A DNA stretch of 64,000 nt from NCBI RefSeq assembly GCF_020531905.1, contig NZ_JAJAWG010000011.1, positions 1 through 64,000 of the forward strand. The letters run 5' to 3'. The notes under the pieces are model-generated. The model ran no database searches. It saw only the letters and a list, made by a program, of their open reading frames with translations, and was not told the DNA's origin. This DNA comes from Deefgea salmonis. Its GTDB lineage: Bacteria; Pseudomonadota; Gammaproteobacteria; Burkholderiales; Chitinibacteraceae. The position numbers were made by a program, and so were the translations under genes. Shown here piece by piece: positions 15,744 through 23,486 of the stretch. Position 1 is the stretch's first letter. Each line of letters begins with the position of its first letter.

Positions 15744-17351
15744 ATGAGTACCGAGTTATTTGAATATGTATGCAATGAATTAGTAAAACTTGTCGGAAAA
15801 AAACTTGATTACATATCAAAGAGAAACTCGGTAGAAATTATATCAATCGACCACAAAGAAGAGCGTATCCTTGCCACTCGCGAACATGGTGGAGACTTTA
15901 GTGTTACTTTTGAACGCATAAGACGTGTTACAGAAGCACTATCTCGAGGGAAATTAATTGATATAAATGAAGCGCTAGCATCTGGAGGAAACGAACGATC
16001 CGCAATTGAAGCTTTTTTTGCAAATTTACCTCATGTTGGATTTTACAAAGGGAATAGCAAATATAATAAATTTCCGCAAAAACGGATTGCATGGTTCGAG
16101 AATGAGCTTCATGTTTCTGGGGAGGTTTTTGATGCATCAAACCAGCCACACACCCCGCCGCCGCCTTCAAGACCAATAACTAGCGCTTTACCAAAACCAT
16201 TTATATTGCTTGCAGGAATTTCCGGCACAGGGAAAACGCGTTTTGTCCGCCAGCAAGCAAATGCCTCAGTAGTTGCAGATATTAAAAATTTTGAATTAAT
16301 TGCTGTACGACCAGACTGGCACGAGCCCTCCGATCTGTTGGGCTATGTATCCCGCATTGATGGGACCCGCTATGTGGCGACGCCGTTTCTGCAGTTTATG
16401 GCGGCGGCGTGGCGTGATGCTGCCGAGCGGGGCGCGGCTTACCAGCTAAAAGCCCCATCAGAAATGACGCCGTTCTGGGTCTGCCTGGACGAAATGAACC
16501 TTGCGCCAGTCGAGCAGTATTTTGCCGATTATCTGTCGGTGCTGGAGACACGGGAATGGAGCGAAGACGGTTACCGGAGCGAGCCCATTTTTGCGCCAGC
16601 CAAATTGCTGAAATCATCTGACGCCGATGTGCTGGACCAGCTGCGCAGTGATCTGGGCTTTGCGGATGAAGAATGGATAGGGCTGTGGGCCTACTTCGTT
16701 GAGCATGGCATGCCGCTGCCGCCCAATCTGATTGTGGCCGGCACGGTGAATATGGATGAAACCACGCATGGCTTCTCGCGCAAGGTGATCGATCGTGCCT
16801 TTACTATCGATTTTGGCGAGTTTTTCCCCAACGATTACCAGCATTATTTCGAACCAAAGCGACAACCGGTCACGCTGGGATTTCCACTCGATTCGCGGAT
16901 TGCGAGTGCTGAGGAGCTCAAAGACGTTGCCGCCGACCCTGATGGCAGCCAAAGCATTGCCTTTCTACAGCGGATCAACGATGTATTTAAAGCAACACCT
17001 TTCGAGCTGGCATTCCGTGCGCTGAACGAGCTACTGGTGATGCTTAAATGCTTTTCACCGCAAACCGATGCCCAGCTTTATGCCGTTTGGGATGATTTTC
17101 TAATGGCCAAATTGCTGCCCCGGTTGGAAGGCGATGAAGACAAGTTACAGGTCAATGGTGACGATAGCCTGCTCATCCAACTAAAAACACGGCTCGCCAC
17201 TGAGTTTGCCTCCACAGCCGCCCGCCCAGACCTGTTTAATACCCAGCTCGTCGATGGAACATCGCCTGATATTCCGTTCCGCTCGCTGAAAAAACTAGGG
17301 TGGATGCAAGACCGACTGGTGCGCGACCGCTTCACCAGCTTCTGGCCTTGA
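15744..17351 (+). CDS. McrB-like AAA+ NTPase subunit of restriction system
   Basis: 535 residues. Residues 1-145 are an unrecognised N-terminal domain, probably the DNA-reading part, ending in a Pro-rich linker (PHTPPPPSRP). The motor follows: Walker A GISGTGKT at 158-165, VRPDWHEPSDLLGY, and Walker B FWVCLDEMNLAPVE around 245-257. The McrB signature TVNMDETT is at 334-341 with GFSRKVIDRAF after it. McrB relatives use GTP or ATP to translocate and activate a partner nuclease. Base composition jumps inside the gene at about 16310: the 60-nt block at 15781 has 17 G+C and the one at 16381 has 42. It is joined in an operon with the methyltransferase and the nuclease gene. Confidence 0.9.
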   Translation: MSTELFEYVCNELVKLVGKKLDYISKRNSVEIISIDHKEERILATREHGGDFSVTFERIRRVTEALSRGKLIDINEALASGGNERSAIEAFFANLPHVGFYKGNSKYNKFPQKRIAWFENELHVSGEVFDASNQPHTPPPPSRPITSALPKPFILLAGISGTGKTRFVRQQANASVVADIKNFELIAVRPDWHEPSDLLGYVSRIDGTRYVATPFLQFMAAAWRDAAERGAAYQLKAPSEMTPFWVCLDEMNLAPVEQYFADYLSVLETREWSEDGYRSEPIFAPAKLLKSSDADVLDQLRSDLGFADEEWIGLWAYFVEHGMPLPPNLIVAGTVNMDETTHGFSRKVIDRAFTIDFGEFFPNDYQHYFEPKRQPVTLGFPLDSRIASAEELKDVAADPDGSQSIAFLQRINDVFKATPFELAFRALNELLVMLKCFSPQTDAQLYAVWDDFLMAKLLPRLEGDEDKLQVNGDDSLLIQLKTRLATEFASTAARPDLFNTQLVDGTSPDIPFRSLKKLGWMQDRLVRDRFTSFWP

Positions 17352-17366
17352 TCACAAGGAATTGCG

Positions 17367-19679
17367 ATGCCGGATTTACTGAAACTGGTTACCGCCGACT
17401 GGTCGCTCAATGTCTGGAGCCGAGATGTCGAGCTGGCTAGAAAGCAGCTGGCCAGCACGCTGGCGGCGCGCAAGGCCAGTCAGGAACTAACACGTATACG
17501 GCTACAGCCATCAATATACAAAACCTGCATACCTATACCCTGCATTAGCGAGCATGAGCTGCATTTGGGTGAGCCAGTTTTCTTTGAAAACCGCAGCTAC
17601 GAGTTTGAATTTTCTTTCGCTGATGATGTAGACACGGCAGAAATCCGCCATCGGCTTTCCAGCGTCTGTGATGCCTTCCGTTTTACCGGCAGCTCGCTAC
17701 GCGGTACGCTGAACACTGGCAACGATATCGGCTGGTTGCGCCTAGGGCTGCATTATCGCCGCGCTGGCGTCTGGCAGGATGCGGCGATTGCGGTCGAGGT
17801 ATTGCCGACCAAAATGGTGATGGCCGATGATCTGCAGCAGATTAATACCGCGATTGATCAATCCTATCCGCTGTGGCGTTTTGCGCTGGCGCAGAAAACC
17901 GATGTCGAGCTGGCCGAGTCACGCCAGCCGTTTGAGAGATTTCCCTTGCTCTGGCTGGCCCAGTTTTCATCGCTACGCGAAGCATTGCTGAAAGAAGTCC
18001 GCTATATCTGCAACGCGCCGCATAATCGACTACAGGAAACGGTGCGCTCAGTCCGCGCCGAACGCCTGCACGGCCGGATCAGGCCGAGGCTGGAAGAGCG
18101 GGTGGCTGAGGCGGTAAAAAATGGCGAATTGCACCGGCGCTTTCAAACGACCAGCCGCCGCCTTTCGGTAGATACAGCTGAAAACCGCTTTATCCGTATG
18201 GTGCTGGAGCATTGCAGCCGCAGCCTGGCCCGCTTTTCGGCCAGCGCACAACGACATAATTCGGCACCGGATCAAGAACGAATTTCATCGGCATTTTTTA
18301 GCGAGCTGGCGCAGTGGCAACAGCAAATCAGCCAGCAGCTAGCGCATCCGCTATTTGGCGAGGTCGGCGAGTTCGATGGTATGGCGCGGGAATCGCTGGT
18401 TCTGCATCAGCGCGCCGGTTATGCCGGTGTTTACCGAGTCTGGCAGCAGCTGAAACTCTATCTGGATCTGTTTGGCCACAATGCTTCGGTTTCAGTCAAA
18501 CCGATCTCCGAGCTGTATGAAGTATGGTGCTTACTCGAAATCTGCAGACAGTTGCAGGAACTGGGCTTTATCGAACAGGAAAGCAGCAAGGCACTACTGC
18601 GCGAAAAAAATACGGAAAAAGAACTGATTGACGGCATGGGTGCATCTTTTGTTTTTAATCGCACGGATGGCATCAAACTTCGCCTGGCTCACGAACCAAT
18701 ATTCAAAAAACCTGGTAGTAAATACGACCGGATCTATTCATGGAATGCGATCCAGAAGCCAGACATCGTACTGGAAGCCACGTTCACCAACGGGGAATCA
18801 ATTATCTGGATTTTTGACGCTAAATATCGTGTTGAAATAGATAAAAAGACCGACAAGGATATAGCGCCCGATGATGCGCTAAATCAGATGCACCGCTATC
18901 GCGATGCGCTGATTCATTTGGGCGAGCCAATCGACGGCATTGCCCCCAAAAGTCGCCCAGTCGTTGGCGCATATGTACTCTATCCCGGCTGGCATACCGA
19001 TCAGAATGATCCTGCCACCAACCCCTATCACGCAGCCATTGAGGCGGTGGGTATTGGCGCCTTCCCCGCTTTACCGGGCCAGGCCAATCAATGGCTGGCG
19101 ACTTTTTTACTTGATCACCTCGGCAGCAAGCCATCCAGCATTGAATACCGCATCGAAGCGCCGGATGAGCATCTGGCCCGCGACTCGGTGCGAATTGCGC
19201 CATCCGGCCTGCAGCTACGCCGATCAGCAGAGCTGGTACTGGTTGCAAAAACAGGCGGCAGCCGAACATCCGAATATCTGGAAGGCTTTCGGAATGGTAC
19301 AGCCCGCTGGTATCACATACCAGCAGAAACGCTGGAAAAACAGCAAATTCCGGCGACAGTCATCGCAGACCTTTCACACTGCGCCATCGCGGCAAAGACT
19401 ACCGATGGTAAAACCGCCATCCGCTACATGTTTGACATCCGCTCAGTACGGCAAGTCAACCGTGCAGAAATTTCGGCCGAGCAGGCCGGAACCACAAAAG
19501 CAGCCGGCACAGGAAAATACTGGTTATTCGAGCTAGGAGCAGCACATGGACAGCCCGACTTCATCGAACTGGATAAAGCAAGAAAATTCAACTTCTGGAT
19601 TATCGAGCGCCCTCAACTCAGCAGCGCAAAAGAGTGGGATACCGCTCCGAGCAGATATGACTATCTGCAGCAAAACTAA
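17367..19679 (+). CDS. DUF2357/McrC-like PD-(D/E)xK nuclease subunit
   Basis: 770 residues. The N-terminal half is the long beta/helical region of the DUF2357 family (FRFTGSSLRGTLNTGNDIGWLRL, then RRLSVDTAENRFIRMVLEH). ISELYEVWCLLEICRQLQELGF near 380-402 is its conserved pre-nuclease block. The nuclease core reads KPDIVLEATF at 464-473 and IFDAKYRVE at 482-490, giving PD...D-x-K with all catalytic residues in place. The C-terminal 200 residues are of unknown role. It starts 15 nt after the McrB-like gene with AAGGA in front. By analogy with McrBC, BsuMI and LlaJI it is the cutting subunit driven by the AAA+ motor. The substrate is inferred to be unmodified sites because a methyltransferase is present. 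Confidence 0.85.
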   Translation: MPDLLKLVTADWSLNVWSRDVELARKQLASTLAARKASQELTRIRLQPSIYKTCIPIPCISEHELHLGEPVFFENRSYEFEFSFADDVDTAEIRHRLSSVCDAFRFTGSSLRGTLNTGNDIGWLRLGLHYRRAGVWQDAAIAVEVLPTKMVMADDLQQINTAIDQSYPLWRFALAQKTDVELAESRQPFERFPLLWLAQFSSLREALLKEVRYICNAPHNRLQETVRSVRAERLHGRIRPRLEERVAEAVKNGELHRRFQTTSRRLSVDTAENRFIRMVLEHCSRSLARFSASAQRHNSAPDQERISSAFFSELAQWQQQISQQLAHPLFGEVGEFDGMARESLVLHQRAGYAGVYRVWQQLKLYLDLFGHNASVSVKPISELYEVWCLLEICRQLQELGFIEQESSKALLREKNTEKELIDGMGASFVFNRTDGIKLRLAHEPIFKKPGSKYDRIYSWNAIQKPDIVLEATFTNGESIIWIFDAKYRVEIDKKTDKDIAPDDALNQMHRYRDALIHLGEPIDGIAPKSRPVVGAYVLYPGWHTDQNDPATNPYHAAIEAVGIGAFPALPGQANQWLATFLLDHLGSKPSSIEYRIEAPDEHLARDSVRIAPSGLQLRRSAELVLVAKTGGSRTSEYLEGFRNGTARWYHIPAETLEKQQIPATVIADLSHCAIAAKTTDGKTAIRYMFDIRSVRQVNRAEISAEQAGTTKAAGTGKYWLFELGAAHGQPDFIELDKARKFNFWIIERPQLSSAKEWDTAPSRYDYLQQN

Positions 19680-19691
19680 CAATAAAAGATA

Positions 19692-19707
19692 AGCCCCGAA
19701 CGGGGCT
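19692..19707 (+). terminator. Probable terminator of the R-M operon
   Basis: agccccg-aa-cggggct lies 12 nt after the nuclease stop. The downstream sequence is AT-rich but has no clean T-run. It could serve both strands. Confidence 0.55.
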
Positions 19708-19722
19708 AGATCCTTAAATATT

Positions 19723-19863
19723 TTATCTAGACGTTGCAATTAGCACGCCAAGATCAGCCTGCATACAACTCAGATCTCCAACAATTTCGTTTAACTTATT
19801 TCTGATCTGAGATCGTTTCGGATTATTTAATACAAGAGATAAAATGCCTAAGCAACTAACCAA
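19723..19863 (-). CDS. Possible 46-residue ORF in the spacer
   Basis: Minus-strand reading from a TTG (19861-19863) gives a peptide with a short hydrophobic start (VSCLGILSLVL) and a natural-looking polar part ending in QADLGVLIATSR. An in-frame stop sits just upstream of the TTG. It may be the tail of a decayed gene rather than a working one. No family recognised. Confidence 0.2.
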   Translation of the reverse strand: MVSCLGILSLVLNNPKRSQIRNKLNEIVGDLSCMQADLGVLIATSR

Positions 19864-19996
19864 GTCTTATCACCCAATTTAAATCATCTAAAAAGCTTTT
19901 TTTTCATTCTCTTGATTTAAATCGCAGTTTTTTTCACCGACTACTCGCACACTGAACGCATGAAATCTGCTTTTGCACATTTAAATCTCACTTGCC

Positions 19997-20227
19997 ATGC
20001 CAAAAAAATTGTGGCCCTGCGATGGTTTGGACGCCGAAATGGCGATTCGCCATTTTGCTAGCGGCAAGCATCTTTTAGACGCGATGAATACTGAGTAACG
20101 CGATTGGTGTTTTGATGAAATCAAGCGCTTTATGCCCGAGCAAAATCGCAGCGCGCTGGCGGCGTTAAATGACGATGCTTTGGCGCGTTGGGTATTAAAA
20201 AGCTGGCGCAATTCGGTTCGCTTTTAA
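19997..20227 (+). pseudogene. Degenerate small gene with in-frame stop
   Basis: The plus-strand frame starting ATG at 19997 reads MPKKLWPCDGLDAEMAIRHF and continues to codon 33. It stops at TAA (20096-20098), then goes on in the same frame for 42 more codons with a convincing protein (FDEIKRFMPEQNRSALAALN...) to TAA at 20225. Codon use on both sides of the stop looks like that of neighbouring genes. I take it as a gene inactivated by a nonsense mutation, or a remnant. The family is not recognised. Two separate mini-genes are less likely. Confidence 0.5.
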
Positions 20228-20294
20228 TTTTGCCACGCCCAAAATGGCGTAATCCCGTTATGATGGCAAGGTTTAATCAACTGACGGTAGCGCA

Positions 20295-21731
20295 ATGGAT
20301 AGCACTTTTTTCTGGCACGATTACGAAACCTTTGGCGCAACGCCGCGCTTGGATCGACCTAGCCAGTTTGCCGGGATTCGTACCGATAGCGAGCTCAATG
20401 AAATTGGCGAGCCGCTGATGATCTATTGCCAGCCCGCCAATGATTTTTTGCCCGATCCTTTTGCTTGCCTACTCACGGGCATTACCCCGCAAACTTGCTT
20501 AGAAAAAGGTGTTCCCGAAAATCAATTTGCCAATTTGATTGAACGCGAGCTAGCTCAGCCCGGCACGATTGGCGTGGGTTACAACACCATTCGATTTGAT
20601 GACGAAGTGACGCGTTATCTGTTTTGGCGCAATTTAATGGATCCCTATGCCCGCGAATGGCAGAACGATTGCTCGCGCTGGGATTTACTTGATGTAGTTC
20701 GAGCTTGCTATGCACTGCGCCCTGCCGGAATTGAATGGCCAGTGAATGACGAAGGAAAAGTCAGCTTTAAGCTGGAGCACCTAAGCCAAGCCAACCATCT
20801 GGCGCATGAGGCGGCGCATGACGCCTTATCTGACGTCAGAGCGACGATTGCTTTAGCGCGCTTGATTCGGGAAAAACAACCCCGGCTGTTTGATTTTTGC
20901 CTCGCTTTACGCAAAAAAGATCGCGTCTTTGACGAAATCAATCTGGCCAATCCCAAGCCTTTTATTCATATCTCCGGCATGTATGGCGTTGATCGCGGCA
21001 ATTTGGCGATGGTTTGGCCGCTGGCGACGCACCCCACTAATAAAAATGAAATCATCGTTTGGGATTTAGCCTTTGATCCTAGCGAGCTATTTACGCTGGA
21101 TGCGGCAACGATGCGTGAGCGAATGTTTAGCAAACAAGCCGATTTAGCCGAGGGCGTAACACGACTGCCCATCAAAACCATTCATGCCAATAAATCGCCG
21201 ATTGTGGTCAGCAATTTAAAAACGCTGAGCGCCGAGCAAGCGGCCCTTTGGGGCGTTAATCTGGACGCGATTCAAACGCATGCCGCCAAATTGGCCAATA
21301 GCCCCGATTTAAACACCATTTGGCGCGATGTTTTTAAGCGGAATAATCAAGGTGAAACCATCGATGTCGATGCCAATTTATACGGCGGCTTTGTTGCTCC
21401 GACCGATCGCCGCACTCTGAATCGCATTCGCACCCTCTCGCCGGAAAAACTCGCGCTAGAGCAAGCGCACTTTGACGACAGGCAGCTCGAAGAATTGTTC
21501 TTCCGCTATCGCGCCCGAAACTACCCAAGCAGCTTAAATGAGCAAGAAATACAGCGCTGGGATAAATGGCGTAGTGACAAATTATTTGATGGCGCAGCAG
21601 GTGCGCGAACGCTCGAAGCGTATAGCGAAGAAATTGATCGCCTATCCGAAGAGGCCGACGAGCGTGGCGAAACGATTTTGGCCGCGCTGTATGATTACGC
21701 AGAACAGATTGCGCCAGAAATAAATTACTGA
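20295..21731 (+). CDS. sbcB: Exodeoxyribonuclease I
   Basis: 478 residues, a 3'-5' exonuclease on single-stranded DNA of the DnaQ superfamily, acting in repair and recombination. Exo motif I is FWHDYETFG near residue 6-14 with the metal-binding Asp and Glu. Motif II is GYNTIRFDDEV, and the motif III His and Asp are in HDALSDVRATIALA. The Exo_C domain with YGGFVAPTDRRTL and LFFRYRARNYP occupies the rest. The length is that of E. coli ExoI. The stop codon is directly followed by a palindrome (21731-21780). Confidence 0.96.
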   Translation: MDSTFFWHDYETFGATPRLDRPSQFAGIRTDSELNEIGEPLMIYCQPANDFLPDPFACLLTGITPQTCLEKGVPENQFANLIERELAQPGTIGVGYNTIRFDDEVTRYLFWRNLMDPYAREWQNDCSRWDLLDVVRACYALRPAGIEWPVNDEGKVSFKLEHLSQANHLAHEAAHDALSDVRATIALARLIREKQPRLFDFCLALRKKDRVFDEINLANPKPFIHISGMYGVDRGNLAMVWPLATHPTNKNEIIVWDLAFDPSELFTLDAATMRERMFSKQADLAEGVTRLPIKTIHANKSPIVVSNLKTLSAEQAALWGVNLDAIQTHAAKLANSPDLNTIWRDVFKRNNQGETIDVDANLYGGFVAPTDRRTLNRIRTLSPEKLALEQAHFDDRQLEELFFRYRARNYPSSLNEQEIQRWDKWRSDKLFDGAAGARTLEAYSEEIDRLSEEADERGETILAALYDYAEQIAPEINY

Positions 21732-21780
21732 GGTATTGGTCTGTAGCTTATATTTTTTATAATCTACAGACAAATACCCA
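21731..21780. repeat. Dispersed palindrome family, copy D
   Basis: ggtattggtctgtag (21732-21746) and ctacagacaaatacc (21764-21778) pair with one mismatch around an AT-rich loop. The left arm begins 1 nt after the sbcB TGA. It could act as a 3' stem-loop of the sbcB mRNA. Confidence 0.65.
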
Positions 21781-21834
21781 CAAATAAACGCGGAGTCGCC
21801 GCGAAAGCCCCCAGCAAGTTAATGCAAAATAAAC

Positions 21835-22449
21835 CTAAGAAACCACTAAGCTACCGGCCAAAAACAACATCGTCGCGCCAGTAATGCCATCAATCCATTG
21901 CCAAGCCACGGGCCGGGCCAAGTATCGCGACAAGGCTTGCGCCGCAAAACCCAACACCGAAAACCACAATAGCGACGCAGTTGCAGCACCCAAAATAAAA
22001 CTCGGCTGCATCGCCACTGGATAACTCCCGCCCACTGAACCCAATAGCACCACGGTATCCAGATAGACGTGCGGATTGAGTAGCGAAATCGCCAAAATGG
22101 TCAACAAAGCCCGCCGGACACTGACCACCTCAGGTTCAATTGCGACTTGCAAAGTATTGCGGCGTAACACCGCAGCCCAACTGCGTAAGCCATAGCACAA
22201 CAAAAAAGCCGCGCCGCCCCAACGAGCAATCGACAATAAAATCGGCGAGGATTGCACCAAAACGCCCATGCCCAACACGCCAGCGGCAATCAGCAGCGCA
22301 TCGAGCGTGATACACACCGCCAAGGTCAGCAATACATGCTGTTTTTGAATCCCCATTTTCAGCACATAGGCATTTTGTGCGCCAATCGCCATAATCAACG
22401 CCGCGCATAAGCCCAATGCTTTAGTAAAAACCAGCCAATCGAACGTCAT
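21835..22449 (-). CDS. argO: LysE/ArgO family amino-acid exporter
   Basis: 204 residues from the ATG at 22449; a longer reading to 22497 adds a non-conserved stretch. Six membrane segments are predicted. The family opening FTKALGLCAALIMAIGAQNAYVLKMGIQ is clear, as are VRRALLTILAISLLNPHVYLDTVVLLGSVG and the end ARPVAWQWIDGITGATMLFLAGSLV. It should export arginine or lysine. The divergent ArgP-like regulator 107 bp away supports this. Confidence 0.93.
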   Translation of the reverse strand: MTFDWLVFTKALGLCAALIMAIGAQNAYVLKMGIQKQHVLLTLAVCITLDALLIAAGVLGMGVLVQSSPILLSIARWGGAAFLLCYGLRSWAAVLRRNTLQVAIEPEVVSVRRALLTILAISLLNPHVYLDTVVLLGSVGGSYPVAMQPSFILGAATASLLWFSVLGFAAQALSRYLARPVAWQWIDGITGATMLFLAGSLVVS

Positions 22450-22556
22450 AAAACACCTCTTGAATGAGGTTTCCATTGTCAGCAAAAAACATAACAAATT
22501 AAATATGATTTATTATTTCTAAGTAATCATTAAAATTTCTTAATAAAGGGGCGGCA

Positions 22557-23462
22557 ATGCTCGATACCCATAAAGGCGAAGCGTTATTGGCGGTGATCGA
22601 TAGCGGTAGCTTTGAACAAGCCGCCAAATGGCTGCACCTCACGCCGTCGGCGGTATCACAAAGAATTAGCGCACTAGAAAGCCAGCTTGGCACGCCACTG
22701 CTCATCCGCTCCCGTCCTTGCCGCGCCACGCGCGCTGGCCAACGCCTACTGCAATATCTGCGGCGTAGTCAGTTGTTAGAGCATGAATTTTTAGCCGAAC
22801 TGGAGCATGAACAGCAGCACTTTTTGCCGGTCACAATGGTGGTCAACCACGATACGCTCGCCACTTGGCTCTTACCGGCCTTAAGCCAATTTTTGCAAGC
22901 AGAGCAGCTGTTACTCGACATTAGTTTGGATGATCAAGACCATACTTATACCCTGCTAGAGAGCGGGCAGGCTTTGGTGGGGATTTCTAGTGAATCAGAA
23001 GCGTTACGCGGCTGCCGTGCCCAAGCCCTTGGCATCATGCGCTATCGCTTATTGGCGCATCCTGACTTTGCCGCCCGGTATTTTCCGCAAGGCTTGCAAC
23101 GCGAAGCGGCGCGCCGTGCGCCACTGATGGTGTTTAATCGTAAAGATGCGCTGCAAAGTAACTTCTTATTACGAACGCTCGGACTACCCAGCACCCATCT
23201 CAATTGCCATTACGTGCCATCGAGCGAGGCGTTTTTACAAGCCATTGAATTGGGTTTGGGCTATGGCATGGTGCCCGAAATACAATATCAGCCCGCTACG
23301 GGCCTACGGCCATTGATCGATCTGGCACCGAGCCAAGCCACCGACATCACCTTGTATTGGCATTGCTGGCAAGTACAATCGCCAAAGTTGGAGCGACTGA
23401 GCCAAGCAGTGATCCAAGCGGCCAAACAGGCGCTTTTACCACTGCCCAGCGAGCGTCTTTAA
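22557..23462 (+). CDS. argP: LysR-type regulator, ArgP/LysG family
   Basis: 301 residues. The N-terminal winged HTH has GSFEQAAKWLHLTPSAVSQRISALESQLGTPLLIR and sits at about 15-55. The periplasmic-binding-like effector domain follows, with VNHDTLATWLLPAL and LGLGYGMVPE as in ArgP/IciA. It likely activates the divergent argO gene in response to basic amino acids, acting from the AT-rich 107-bp intergenic region. It is convergent with nasC, with only 24 bp between their stops. Confidence 0.93.
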   Translation: MLDTHKGEALLAVIDSGSFEQAAKWLHLTPSAVSQRISALESQLGTPLLIRSRPCRATRAGQRLLQYLRRSQLLEHEFLAELEHEQQHFLPVTMVVNHDTLATWLLPALSQFLQAEQLLLDISLDDQDHTYTLLESGQALVGISSESEALRGCRAQALGIMRYRLLAHPDFAARYFPQGLQREAARRAPLMVFNRKDALQSNFLLRTLGLPSTHLNCHYVPSSEAFLQAIELGLGYGMVPEIQYQPATGLRPLIDLAPSQATDITLYWHCWQVQSPKLERLSQAVIQAAKQALLPLPSERL

Positions 23463-23486
23463 CAAAAAAACGCTGCGCTTCAGGCG

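Larger units (their letters stand above)
19708..20294. other. Gene-poor spacer between R-M locus and sbcB
   Basis: 587 bp without an intact recognised gene. It holds the possible 46-residue ORF (19723-19863), an 8-bp inverted repeat ctcagatc...gatctgag around 19770-19812, AT-rich DNA, and the pseudogene at 19997-20227. I found no copy of the tRNA-His 3' end and no integrase, so this is not an obvious island end. Confidence 0.6.

Noticed and set aside
17500-17550. Seventh copy of the GGTATT palindrome within the nuclease gene
   Set aside because: Only isolated matches (tcaatata, cctatacc) without inverted arms; inside coding sequence and probably chance.
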